Assembly (NCBI GenBank): GCA_919901335.1
Contig: CAKKOZ010000081.1
Span: 3,756 to 23,550, forward strand
Origin: Nitrospiria bacterium
GTDB lineage: Bacteria; Nitrospirota; Nitrospiria; JACQBZ01
Reading direction: 5' to 3'
Length of the DNA: 19,795 nucleotides
Shown here: piece after piece, positions 13,278-19,795 of the stretch
Layout of the letters: every line of letters starts with the position of its first letter
Numbering within the stretch: the first letter of the stretch is position 1
Notes under the pieces: model-generated
Seen by the model: only the letters and a program-made list of their open reading frames with translations
Told to the model about the DNA's origin: nothing
Databases searched by the model: none
Made by a program: the position numbers and the translations under genes

Positions 13278-13925
13278 ATGTTGATCTGCCCCAACTGCAA
13301 GAAAAAGTACCGATCGGCTATTCTGGTCTGTCCGGACTGCAAGCGGGAACTTCTTCCCCCGTCCGCGATCAAGCTCCAGACCGAACACCCCGATATGGCA
13401 CGATCCAATCGATCCCAAAAACCGATCCCTCCCAAGAAAACACCGGATGAGAAACGGAGCGAAACCTACATGGATATCCTCCGCGGCAACCCCGGCGAGG
13501 TGAAAGAGGCGGCGCGGATTCTTGAGAAGGAAGGCATCCGATGGCAGATTGAGTACGACGAGGCATTCCGGTTTCAGGTTCGGTTGGATGGAGAAAATCA
13601 GGTTCAAGACCCCCCGGGGATGGTGGTCCGGGTGCCCGCATTCCAGCTTGAGAAGGCCCGCGCCCTTTTAGACTGGGAAAACCAGAAGGACAGCCTCCCC
13701 CATGAAACGGACACCGCGCGGACCGGAGACAAGGAAGAAATGCTCGTCTGTCCTGGCTGCGAGGCCGAGATCATTCCGGAGGAAGACGCCTGCCCCGAAT
13801 GCGGATGGGAATTTGATCTGGAAGACGAAACGGATGAAGAGGAATATTTCTGTTCATCCTGCGGGGAAACCTGCGACCCGGATGATCCGGTCTGCCCGAA
13901 CTGCGGCGCGCATTTCGATCACTAA
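13278..13925 (+). CDS. Three-zinc-ribbon protein with a central DUF2007-like domain
   Basis: A 215-residue cytoplasmic protein of unknown function. Ribbon 1 is Cys4, 7, 18 and 21 at the N-terminus. The middle (about 63-135: YMDILRGNPGEVKEAARILE, then RWQIEYDEAF and MVVRVPAFQLEKARALL) looks like the small ferredoxin-like DUF2007 'signal transducing' fold. Ribbon 2 is Cys158, 161, 172 and 175. Ribbon 3 is Cys192, 195, 206 and 209, with an extra Cys199. A very acidic linker (DLEDETDEEEY) joins ribbons 2 and 3. The ATG at 13278 is preferred because the first ribbon begins there; an in-frame ATG at 13239 would sit in the promoter. Ribbon spacing fits Zn(II). No obvious partner adjoins it. Confidence 0.75.
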   Translation: MLICPNCKKKYRSAILVCPDCKRELLPPSAIKLQTEHPDMARSNRSQKPIPPKKTPDEKRSETYMDILRGNPGEVKEAARILEKEGIRWQIEYDEAFRFQVRLDGENQVQDPPGMVVRVPAFQLEKARALLDWENQKDSLPHETDTARTGDKEEMLVCPGCEAEIIPEEDACPECGWEFDLEDETDEEEYFCSSCGETCDPDDPVCPNCGAHFDH

Positions 13926-14055
13926 CAGGCTGCCGAAAAAGTCCATCTGCTTCGTTACCGAAGACGGCGAACCGAGACGAGGCGCCTTCGGCGCAGATTA
14001 TATTCCGCGCCGCTGTTGCAGCGCGGTGCGGTTTCTCGGCCCCTCCCGGAATCGA
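13926..14055. repeat. Hairpin-rich convergent gap, possible dispersed-repeat remnant
   Basis: Non-coding. The opening CAGGCTGCCGAAAAAGTCC resembles sequences I remember as dispersed repeats or IS ends in several environmental bacteria; this is memory, not a search. Two GC hairpins follow: GCGCC-ttc-GGCGC (13982-13994), and CCGCGC (14005-14010) with GCGCGG (14021-14026). They may help end the converging zinc-ribbon and histone transcripts, but neither has a T tract. Confidence 0.35.
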
Positions 14056-14241
14056 TTACGGCTCGAGATCCCGCCCCTTCACGGTCTTGCGCCCGTCGGC
14101 CCTGGCCTTCTCAATCGCGTCCAGGCAGAGTTTCTCGACCCGCTGGCTCAGCACCTCCAGGATATCGGCCGAGGTATGAAAGCCGGACTTCTCCCGTACG
14201 AATTTCTTTATCTTCGATGCAACCACCAAAACGTCCGCCAT
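14056..14241 (-). CDS. Bacterial histone-fold protein (singlet, HBb-like)
   Basis: A 61-residue protein whose whole length fits a minimal histone fold. It resembles the bacterial histone HBb of Bdellovibrio and Leptospira (from memory). The order is helix 1 (about 7-18), loop, a long central helix from about 23 to 49 (SADILEVLSQRVEKLCLDAI, then EKARADG), then loop L2 GRKTVKGRDLEP (50-61). Arg51, Thr53 and Asp58 have the same spacing as the Arg-Thr pair and RD clamp of archaeal histones (GRKTIKAEDIE in HMfB). Helix 3 is nearly absent, as in the short bacterial type. The charge pattern suits DNA binding as a dimer. GGAAGGGAG precedes the ATG. It has its own promoter and lies after DUF1499 in the same direction. 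Confidence 0.85.
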   Translation of the reverse strand: MADVLVVASKIKKFVREKSGFHTSADILEVLSQRVEKLCLDAIEKARADGRKTVKGRDLEP

Positions 14242-14297
14242 GCTTTTCTCCCTTCCGTGTGAGTTTCCAATCCATGGATAAAAACGAAAACGGTCTT

Positions 14298-14325
14298 ATT
14301 ATATAGATCAAATCTTTTGCGTCAA
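14298..14325 (-). promoter_or_regulatory. Near-consensus promoter of the histone gene
   Basis: On the minus strand TTGACG (14325-14320), a 16-base spacer and a perfect TATAAT (14303-14298). It lies just after the DUF1499 stop, and the leader is about 50 bases. One of the strongest promoter matches in the window, which suggests abundant constitutive expression. Confidence 0.75.
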
Positions 14326-14341
14326 GTATTATTATCCATGT

Positions 14342-14833
14342 TTAAGAATTTTCCTTGAGCTGCCGTTCGAGCGCTTCATAAAACGCCAGAATGTGGACAC
14401 GGTTGGCGCCGAAGTCGCCGCGACCGACGCGGGAGGCGGAATAAACGTAAACCTCCACATCGCCGGATGCCGGGCCGGTCACCAAAATGGACAGGTCATC
14501 CCGGAACCGCCAGATCCGACTGGTCACCTCGACCTGATAGGCGCCCAAATCTCTTTCCTCTCGGATCATCTTCCAGCGGGGAAGGGATCGGATCGTCCGT
14601 TCGACCGCCTGTTTCATCGCGTCCTCCGAGAGCCGGTAACGCCGGATGCGGAGTTCGGGCAGGAGCGGGTCCGCGGCCGTCTCGGCCACGTTGTACCGCA
14701 GATAGATCGAAAGCCGTTTCGCGGGACCCGGCGGGTCCCACAGCATCGGCCGGTTCATCGCGATCGCAATCACAACGGCAGACGCCGGCAGGATCAGGAC
14801 CGTGATCACCACGACAAGAATCTTGGACCTCAT
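14342..14833 (-). CDS. DUF1499 family protein
   Basis: A 163-residue membrane-anchored or exported protein. A hydrophobic N-terminal segment (about 4-25, SKILVVVITVLILPASAVVI) is followed by the DUF1499 domain. Recognisable parts are IRSLPRWKMI, the 'YQVEVTSRIWRFRDDLSILV' strand pair, and the signature SASRVGRGDFGANRVHI. Family function is unknown. It lies 48 bases after the degenerate M16 gene in the same direction, with AAGGCG before the ATG, so it is likely the last gene of the HAD-M16-M16 run. Confidence 0.85.
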   Translation of the reverse strand: MRSKILVVVITVLILPASAVVIAIAMNRPMLWDPPGPAKRLSIYLRYNVAETAADPLLPELRIRRYRLSEDAMKQAVERTIRSLPRWKMIREERDLGAYQVEVTSRIWRFRDDLSILVTGPASGDVEVYVYSASRVGRGDFGANRVHILAFYEALERQLKENS

Positions 14834-14881
14834 GATTTTCGCCTTTTAGGATTGGGGACCACGCGGTTCCCACGCGGATCC

Positions 14882-16330
14882 CTATCGCGACGGGGAAGTC
14901 CCGGCCGGTTCCCGGAACGGCTCCAAAGGAATCACGTTGACGGACCCGAAGCTCGAAAGCGGCTGATCGAACCGGTCCGGCCGGCCGACCGCAAGGATGA
15001 TCAAGGCCTCCGGCCTGAGATGCTTTTGTGCGACAGCTCGGATCTCCTCCCGCGTCACGCCGACGACCCTGTCCCGAAAACGTTCCAGATAGTCCGGCGG
15101 CAGTCCGTAATATTCCAGCGAGGCCTGGCGGTTTGCGATCTGTGCGCTGTTGGAGAAGGAAAACACAAACGAGTTCAGGAAGGACTCCTTGGCCAGCCGG
15201 AGATCTTCCTCCGTGATGGGCTCCGTCCGAATCCGGTTGATCTCCCGTTCAATGGCCGAGATCGCCTGATGCGTGGACGGGGCCTTCGTCTCGCCGTAGA
15301 CTATAAACAGTCCTCGCTCCAGATTCCCGACCGTAAAGATGCTGCCGACCGAATAGGCCAGACCCTGTCGAGTGCGGACCTCTTTGAACAACCGGCTGCG
15401 GAATCCGCCGTTCCCGAGAATGTCGTCCAGCAACGTCACGGCAAAGTAGTCCGGATCATCCTGCCGGATGCCCAGATGCCCGATGCGGAGGTGCGTCTGG
15501 GAAATGTCCTTCTCGATCAAATGGACGGACGGCTTGAGCGCATCGTCGATCGGCGGCAAGGGGGGCAGATCCTGCTTGCCCGGAGGCCAGTTGGCGAAGG
15601 CCCGCCGGATCTTCTCGATCATCTCTCTTTTTTTAAAATCGCCCGACACCGAAAGGATGACTGCGTTGGGATGGTAATAGGCCGAATGAAAGGCGATCAG
15701 GTCGTCCCGCGTGATCCGTCCGATCGTCTCGACGGTGCTCTCACGTGCCAGCGGGTGATCCGCCCCGTAGACCCGAATGGCGAACTGCCGGCCGGCGATC
15801 CCGGCCGGGTTGTCGTTCCGCCGCCGGATGCCTTCAAAAGCCTGGAGCTTGGCCAGATCCAGTTTGTCCTGCGGAAAGGCCGGATGCATCAGCATATCAG
15901 CGAACAGGGCGAGGCCCCGATCGAAATCCTTTTTCAGCACATCGAGTGATGCAAACCCGGCGTCCTGACCGATCAGGCTGCTCATCTCGGCCGCCATGAA
16001 CTCCAGTTCTTCATCGAGCGCGTCGCCCAAAATCGACGGGCTGCCCCCGGACCGCATCCCCATTCCGGTCAGCCCGGCCAGACCGATCTTGTCTGCCGGC
16101 TCGTAAACGCTTCCGGTCCGGATCATCGCGTGGAGACGAACAAGCGGAAGCTCATGATCGTCCAGAAGATACAGCACCATCCCATTTTCCAGCACGACCC
16201 GCTCCGCAGCGGGCGGATGAAACTCGACCGGTGGAAAGGTCATCGTCCGGGGATCGGCGGCCAAGACCGGAGAGACCCCGGCATGAGAGATAAGAAGGGC
16301 AACCATAAAAATAAAAACCCGACCCGCCAC
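14882..16330 (-). CDS. M16 peptidase-family protein, zinc site lost (partner subunit)
   Basis: A 482-residue insulinase/processing-peptidase-fold protein with a signal peptide (FIFMVALLISHAGVSPVLA). Where active M16 enzymes have HxxEH, this reads GLTGM (86-90): both His and the Glu are replaced. The rest of the fold is kept: ELPLVRLHAMIRTGS, RESTVETIGRITRDDLIAFH, the YYHPNAVILSVSGDF strand, and the C-terminal half with GNGGFRSRLFKEVRTRQGLAYSVGS. The last is the Arg/Tyr substrate-binding loop usually retained in inactive partners. The GTG start is 3 bases after the stop of the active M16 gene, so translation is coupled. The pair resembles heterodimeric M16B peptidases, in which one subunit holds zinc and the other the substrate loop. 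Confidence 0.92.
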   Translation of the reverse strand: MAGRVFIFMVALLISHAGVSPVLAADPRTMTFPPVEFHPPAAERVVLENGMVLYLLDDHELPLVRLHAMIRTGSVYEPADKIGLAGLTGMGMRSGGSPSILGDALDEELEFMAAEMSSLIGQDAGFASLDVLKKDFDRGLALFADMLMHPAFPQDKLDLAKLQAFEGIRRRNDNPAGIAGRQFAIRVYGADHPLARESTVETIGRITRDDLIAFHSAYYHPNAVILSVSGDFKKREMIEKIRRAFANWPPGKQDLPPLPPIDDALKPSVHLIEKDISQTHLRIGHLGIRQDDPDYFAVTLLDDILGNGGFRSRLFKEVRTRQGLAYSVGSIFTVGNLERGLFIVYGETKAPSTHQAISAIEREINRIRTEPITEEDLRLAKESFLNSFVFSFSNSAQIANRQASLEYYGLPPDYLERFRDRVVGVTREEIRAVAQKHLRPEALIILAVGRPDRFDQPLSSFGSVNVIPLEPFREPAGTSPSR

Positions 16331-16333
16331 CGC

Positions 16334-17992
16334 CTAATCCTTTCCCTTTTTCACCAGTGTCGCGACCACTCGATTACTCTTGACAAAATACTGCCGCGCG
16401 ACACGCGACACATCCTCGGCCTTCACCCGGGCGATCCGTTCCCGGTTCTCCGGAAGATACCGCCACGTTCCGGCGACGGCCTGAAAATAACTGAGATGGG
16501 AGGCCAGACCGCTGTTCGAATCAAGGGAGCGGATCCGGTCGGCGTCCAGATTGTTCAACCCCTTTTGGAGCTCGCGGGGCTGCACGGGCTCGGTCTTCAG
16601 ACGGTCCAGCTCGGCATAGATCGCCGTCTCCAGCTCATTCGGGGTGTGGGGGAAGCGGGGCGTCGCCTGAATCATGAACAGATTGGGATAGCGGGCGCCC
16701 GGCACGCCGGTGCTTGTCGAGACGTTGACAGCCCGTTGTTTTTCCTTGACCAGCGTTTTGTACAACCGGGATGAACGGCCGCCGGACAGGAGCGAATCGA
16801 TCACGTCAAACACGGCGTCATCGGGATGATCCAGCGCCGGACGGTGGTACCCGATCAGGACGGACGGCTCGGCCTCGAACTCAACCTCCGCCCGTCGCTC
16901 GCCGGCTTGATCGGGCTCGATTGTAACAACGGCCGGCGGCGGTGGTTGCATCGGGATCGCCCCAAAATACCTTTCCATGAGACGAATCGTGGCCCGGGGG
17001 TCGATGTCGCCCATGATCGCGATCACGGCATTGCCGGGCCCGTAATAGGTCCGGAAAAAGGTTTCGGTCTGGGCGCGGCTCAAGGCCTCCAGATCGGACG
17101 TCCAGCCGATCACCGGCATCCCGTAGGGGTGTGCGCTGAAGGCCGCCGATAGAAAGGCTTCATACAGACGGCCGGACGGCGAGTTCTCGTACCGCAGCCG
17201 CCGCTCCTCAAGCACAACGTTCTTTTCCTTGTAAAACTCGCGCAGCACGGCATGGGCCATCCGGTCGGATTCAATGGCCGCCCACAGCTCCAGCCGGTTG
17301 GCCGGCAGGCTGACGACATACCGCGTCAGGTCCTTTCCGGTCGTGGCATTAAGTCCCACCGCGCCGTTGCGCTCATAGATCTCGCCGACTTCGTTCGGCA
17401 CGACGTACGTTTCGCTCTCGCGTTCCAGATCCCGAAACCGCTTCTCATACGCGGTCAGTTTATCCGGATCCGCATCCGGGCCTTTGTCGCGTTCCTTGCG
17501 GAGGTCGCTCCAGGCCTGATCCATCTGCCGGAGGACGGCGACCTCCCTCCGGTAATCCTTCGTCCCGATCGTCTGCGTCCCTTTGAAGGCAAGATGCTCA
17601 TACAAATGCGCCACGCCCGTCATTCCGGGCTGCTCGTTCACCCCGCCGACTTTGTAGGCGATTATGCAGGAGACGACCGGCGTCTGATGCCGTTCGACCA
17701 TCAGGAGCTGAAGCCCGTTCGACAGACGGTGCTCGACCACCCGTTCGGCCAGGCCGACTTCGCTATGCTTGACCGACGGCGCGCCGGCTGGATTCTCGGC
17801 CGACAAAACCGGCACGGAAAATCCGAAGAATAAGGTCAGGGCGATGACAATGATTTTACATAAGCGGGTGGCCGGGGGCGGGGCGCCCCGTCCGCCCGCA
17901 ACGGAAGGGCCCCACTGGGGGATGGGTGGAGTGAGGACGGATGGGGCTGCCGCAGGACAGGACCCGCTTAGGCAACGACGTGTGTATTCCAT
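16334..17992 (-). CDS. M16 zinc metallopeptidase (catalytic subunit), exported
   Basis: Active member of the pair, 552 residues from the ATG at 17992. HLYEH (129-133) gives the zinc His129 and His133 and catalytic Glu132. The third ligand is expected in NVVLEERRLRYEN. The conserved NEVGEIYERNGAVGLNATTG, LELWAAIESDRM, HPYGMPVIGW and AIMGDIDP segments identify bacterial insulinase-like proteases. A long charged insertion between HxxEH and NEVGE (about 142-200) is normal in this subgroup. The start at 17992 has GGGGTG 8 bases upstream and lies 19 bases after the HAD stop. It nevertheless gives an odd Pro/Gly/Ala-rich stretch of about 45 residues before the hydrophobic signal segment LCKIIVIALTLFFGFSVPVLSA. 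See the finding on a possible frameshift there. Confidence 0.9.
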   Translation of the reverse strand: MEYTRRCLSGSCPAAAPSVLTPPIPQWGPSVAGGRGAPPPATRLCKIIVIALTLFFGFSVPVLSAENPAGAPSVKHSEVGLAERVVEHRLSNGLQLLMVERHQTPVVSCIIAYKVGGVNEQPGMTGVAHLYEHLAFKGTQTIGTKDYRREVAVLRQMDQAWSDLRKERDKGPDADPDKLTAYEKRFRDLERESETYVVPNEVGEIYERNGAVGLNATTGKDLTRYVVSLPANRLELWAAIESDRMAHAVLREFYKEKNVVLEERRLRYENSPSGRLYEAFLSAAFSAHPYGMPVIGWTSDLEALSRAQTETFFRTYYGPGNAVIAIMGDIDPRATIRLMERYFGAIPMQPPPPAVVTIEPDQAGERRAEVEFEAEPSVLIGYHRPALDHPDDAVFDVIDSLLSGGRSSRLYKTLVKEKQRAVNVSTSTGVPGARYPNLFMIQATPRFPHTPNELETAIYAELDRLKTEPVQPRELQKGLNNLDADRIRSLDSNSGLASHLSYFQAVAGTWRYLPENRERIARVKAEDVSRVARQYFVKSNRVVATLVKKGKD

Positions 17993-18011
17993 CCCAATTT
18001 CACCCCGCAAA

Positions 18012-18656
18012 TCACGCAAACATCTTTTTCAAACCTTCCACCGTCTCACAGAAAAAATCCGGACCGGACCGGCGGAGCTCCTCCGGATCTCCCAGCCCGT
18101 ACCCGACGGCGCAGACCGCGATCCCGGCCGCGCGCGCGGCGTTGATGTCGTGAAGCCCATCGCCGATCATGACGGCCCGCTTCGGATCGGCCGAAAGCTT
18201 CTCCAGAACCGTGAACAGCATCTTCGGATCGGGCTTGAGCGGATAACCGTTGTCGCCGCCGAGGATGAGATCGAACCGGTCCGCGATCTTCAACCCGGCC
18301 ATTAGTTTATCGGTATAGAGCTGGGCCTTGTTCGTCACGACGGCCCTCTTCTTGGATTTGAAATGGGCCAGCACGCCGTCCATGCCCGGATAGAGCGTCG
18401 TGGTATCAAGGCAATGGGCCAGATAATGTTTCCGGAAAATCGCCATCGCGGATCGAAATTGCTCGCCCTCTTCTTCTCCCACGGCCTGCCGGATCAACGC
18501 GCGGATCCCGCTTCCGACGTAAGAATAAATCAGCGCATCCGGTTTTTCCGGAAGACCGATTTCCCTGAGGGTCAGATTCACCGAGAGAGCGATGTCCACC
18601 TTTGTATCGGCCAGCGTCCCATCCAGGTCGAATATAAGCAGGTCGGCTTTAAACAT
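18012..18656 (-). CDS. gph: HAD-superfamily phosphoglycolate phosphatase-like hydrolase
   Basis: A 214-residue class IA HAD phosphatase. Motif I is DLDGT (10-14, nucleophile Asp10, acid Asp12). Motif II is VVTNK with Thr108. Motif III is Lys141 in PLKPDP. Motif IV is GDGLHD with Asp166 and Asp170. The helical cap lies at about 18-85. The best match is Gph, which dephosphorylates 2-phosphoglycolate. Pyrophosphatase (PpaX) or another small-phosphate role cannot be excluded by eye. First gene of the minus-strand run; the next gene starts 19 bases after its stop. Confidence 0.88.
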   Translation of the reverse strand: MFKADLLIFDLDGTLADTKVDIALSVNLTLREIGLPEKPDALIYSYVGSGIRALIRQAVGEEEGEQFRSAMAIFRKHYLAHCLDTTTLYPGMDGVLAHFKSKKRAVVTNKAQLYTDKLMAGLKIADRFDLILGGDNGYPLKPDPKMLFTVLEKLSADPKRAVMIGDGLHDINAARAAGIAVCAVGYGLGDPEELRRSGPDFFCETVEGLKKMFA

Positions 18657-18700
18657 CCATCAGGCTTTCTTTAACAGATCATCCAGCTTTTATGGAGAAA

Positions 18701-18729
18701 ATCATACGGGAAACCCGCCCGAACCGCAA
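18701..18729 (-). promoter_or_regulatory. Candidate promoter of the gph-M16-M16-DUF1499 run
   Basis: On the minus strand TTGCGG (18729-18724), a 17-base spacer, TATGAT (18706-18701). The -35 is weak and the -10 good. Predicted leader is about 37 bases. Confidence 0.4.
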
Positions 18730-18760
18730 GCCTTTTTTCCAATCCCGGCCGCATCCTGAA

Positions 18761-18790
18761 TTGATTTATCCCTGCCGGAATTGTTATGAT
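18761..18790 (+). promoter_or_regulatory. sigma70-like promoter of pldA
   Basis: TTGATT (18761-18766), an 18-base spacer, TATGAT (18785-18790). The in-frame ATG at 18786 lies inside the -10, which excludes it as a start and supports 18849. Confidence 0.5.
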
Positions 18791-18848
18791 GCCGCTGGTT
18801 TCAGACGGGATCTGGAATCATGATTCGTACGCCCATGGAGACACCCGG

Positions 18849-19703
18849 ATGCCTCGCGATCTGAGCCGAGTCGCCGTTTTTTTTCTAACCCTGCTCATAG
18901 GGGCCTTTGCGGCGGCGCCGGCTCATTCGGAAACCGAAGAAACCAAGCCCGGCCTCGTTTTCGAGCCGCACAAGTTGAACTATTTCGTTTTAAACGGCGT
19001 GCCGCCCAACGAGAATGCACAGGTCAAGTTCCAGATCAGCTCAAGATTTCAAGTCACGGAATGGCGCGATTACCGATTGTATTTCGCCTATACCCAAAAA
19101 TCGTTCTGGAATATCGGAAAAACGTCCATGCCGTTTGAGGAAAGCAATTATAATCCCGAACTCTTCATCTCCCGCCCCATGGACCGGCCGATCCATCGGA
19201 ATTTAAAACTGCACGACCTGACCTTCGGCCTCTTCGAGCATGAATCCAACGGGCTGTCCGGCATTGACTCAAGAAGCTGGAACCGGTCCTACGTGGCCTC
19301 TTCCTTCGGTCTTGAATCACAAAAAACGCTTGAAGAAACCAAGCCCCTGATAAAACATCGGTTTCTGATGTCGATCAAGCTCTGGATTGCTTACAACAAG
19401 AGTAGTCAGGAGAAATATCTGGAATCGATCGGCCGGGGTAACGAAGCGTTTCTGGATTATGCCGGCTGGGGAGAGGTCCGCGCGAGTCTAAGAGATATTT
19501 TTCTTCCCAAGAATCAGGTCGATTTTAAAACAAGAATCGTCCCTTCCTGGAGTCATGGGTCCTACGAAATCGGGTATCATCAGAATATTTCCACAACCAA
19601 CTTTTTCATCTATGCTCAGTACTGGTACGGTTACGGCGAGAGTCTGCGGCGGTTTGCGGAGTTGGATCGAAGATTTAAAATAGGTCTTTCGTTCTTCCAT
19701 TGA
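18849..19703 (+). CDS. pldA: Outer membrane phospholipase A (OMPLA)
   Basis: Outer-membrane beta-barrel phospholipase that removes misplaced phospholipids from the outer leaflet. It is calcium-dependent and active as a dimer in the E. coli family member. The 284-residue precursor has a signal peptide cleaved near AAPAHS. The catalytic signature is intact: EHESNGLSGIDSRSWNRSY with His131, Ser133 and Asn145. These have the same +2 and +14 spacing as E. coli His142/Ser144/Asn156, and Ser141 sits at the position of the Ca-binding Ser152. The family segment YTQKSFW...SMPFEESNYNPELF is present. Barrel strands alternate to the terminal aromatic (ending FKIGLSFFH, with Phe near the end). GGAG lies 10 bases before the ATG at 18849. 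Confidence 0.93.
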   Translation: MPRDLSRVAVFFLTLLIGAFAAAPAHSETEETKPGLVFEPHKLNYFVLNGVPPNENAQVKFQISSRFQVTEWRDYRLYFAYTQKSFWNIGKTSMPFEESNYNPELFISRPMDRPIHRNLKLHDLTFGLFEHESNGLSGIDSRSWNRSYVASSFGLESQKTLEETKPLIKHRFLMSIKLWIAYNKSSQEKYLESIGRGNEAFLDYAGWGEVRASLRDIFLPKNQVDFKTRIVPSWSHGSYEIGYHQNISTTNFFIYAQYWYGYGESLRRFAELDRRFKIGLSFFH

Positions 19704-19761
19704 CGATCCGCCGTCGTTCATGTGGACACGCGATGAAGCCGCGCACACCTGACCCGAACAG

Positions 19762-19781
19762 GGCGACCCCAGAGGGGCGCC
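19762..19781 (+). other. GC hairpin downstream of pldA
   Basis: GGCG-A-CCCC (19762-19770) pairs with GGGG-CGCC (19774-19781), with one bulged A and a three-base loop. There is no T tract, so it is at best a weak transcription end or a transcript-stabilising stem. The remaining bases to 19795 show nothing recognisable. Confidence 0.3.
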
Positions 19782-19795
19782 GTTACAATGGATAG

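Noticed and set aside
14393..15949. Long plus-strand open frame of 518 codons
   Set aside because: It lies opposite DUF1499 and the degenerate M16 gene, both of which match families. Its own translation is Arg/Pro/Gly-rich with no recognisable domain, as expected of the complement of GC-rich genes.
14882..18656. Idea that the gph-M16-M16-DUF1499 run is a defence or toxin-maturation system
   Set aside because: No precursor peptide, transporter, toxin or immunity gene adjoins it; M16 pairs of this kind are common housekeeping genes in Gram-negative bacteria.
1..19795. CRISPR array, tRNA, rRNA, transposase or phage genes
   Set aside because: No regularly spaced repeats, cloverleaf-like segments or transposase/integrase motifs were seen on either strand.

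Overview
The window reads as a chromosomal segment of a GC-rich, Gram-negative bacterium. The evidence is a tripartite metal-efflux system, an outer-membrane phospholipase A, lipoproteins and many Sec signal peptides. The gene mix (duplicated ThyX, EF-Tu-domain-2-like protein with a Lys/Ala-rich tail, Gly-rich RRM protein, DUF1802, bacterial histone) resembles Nitrospirota or a neighbouring deep Gram-negative lineage. That placement is inference only. I see no tRNA, rRNA, CRISPR array, phage or intact insertion sequence.

Layout. 1-2280 (minus): a metal-efflux operon with a small Met/Cys-containing secreted protein, a CusC/CzcC-type outer-membrane factor, and the start of a CusB-type lipoprotein adaptor that runs off the left edge. 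2316-3373 (plus): an acyl-CoA-type fatty-acid desaturase with its own promoter, a hairpin leader and a strong terminator. 3452-6237 (plus): a c-type cytochrome lipoprotein, a 555-residue tandem ThyX and a DUF1802 protein. 6273-9434 (plus): a flavin monooxygenase, citrate synthase and a Lys/Ala-rich protein with an EF-Tu-domain-2-like C-terminus, ending at a bidirectional terminator. 9443-11427 (minus): a cold-shock protein with an intrinsic terminator inside its leader, and a YkgJ-type cysteine-cluster/DUF2156 fusion. 11499-13017: a secreted NTF2-like protein (plus) convergent with an exported YqgE-like protein (minus), then an RRM/Gly-rich RNA-binding protein (minus). 13278-13925 (plus): a three-zinc-ribbon protein. 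14056-18656 (minus): a 61-residue bacterial histone with its own promoter, preceded by a compact run HAD phosphatase - active M16 peptidase - degenerate M16 partner - DUF1499. 18849-19703 (plus): phospholipase A.

Themes. Four genes encode small basic or nucleic-acid-binding proteins: the Lys/Ala-rich EF-like protein, the cold-shock protein, the RRM protein and the histone. The last three each have their own near-consensus sigma70-like promoter. The envelope theme covers metal efflux, desaturase, cytochrome lipoprotein, M16 pair, exported YqgE and PldA. I do not see one large undescribed multi-gene system. The most interesting items are the singlet histone, the tandem ThyX whose two halves keep complementary parts of the signature motif, the csp leader terminator, and two unusual domain fusions.

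Promoters were read by eye as -35/-10 matches, and coordinates follow the plus strand throughout.
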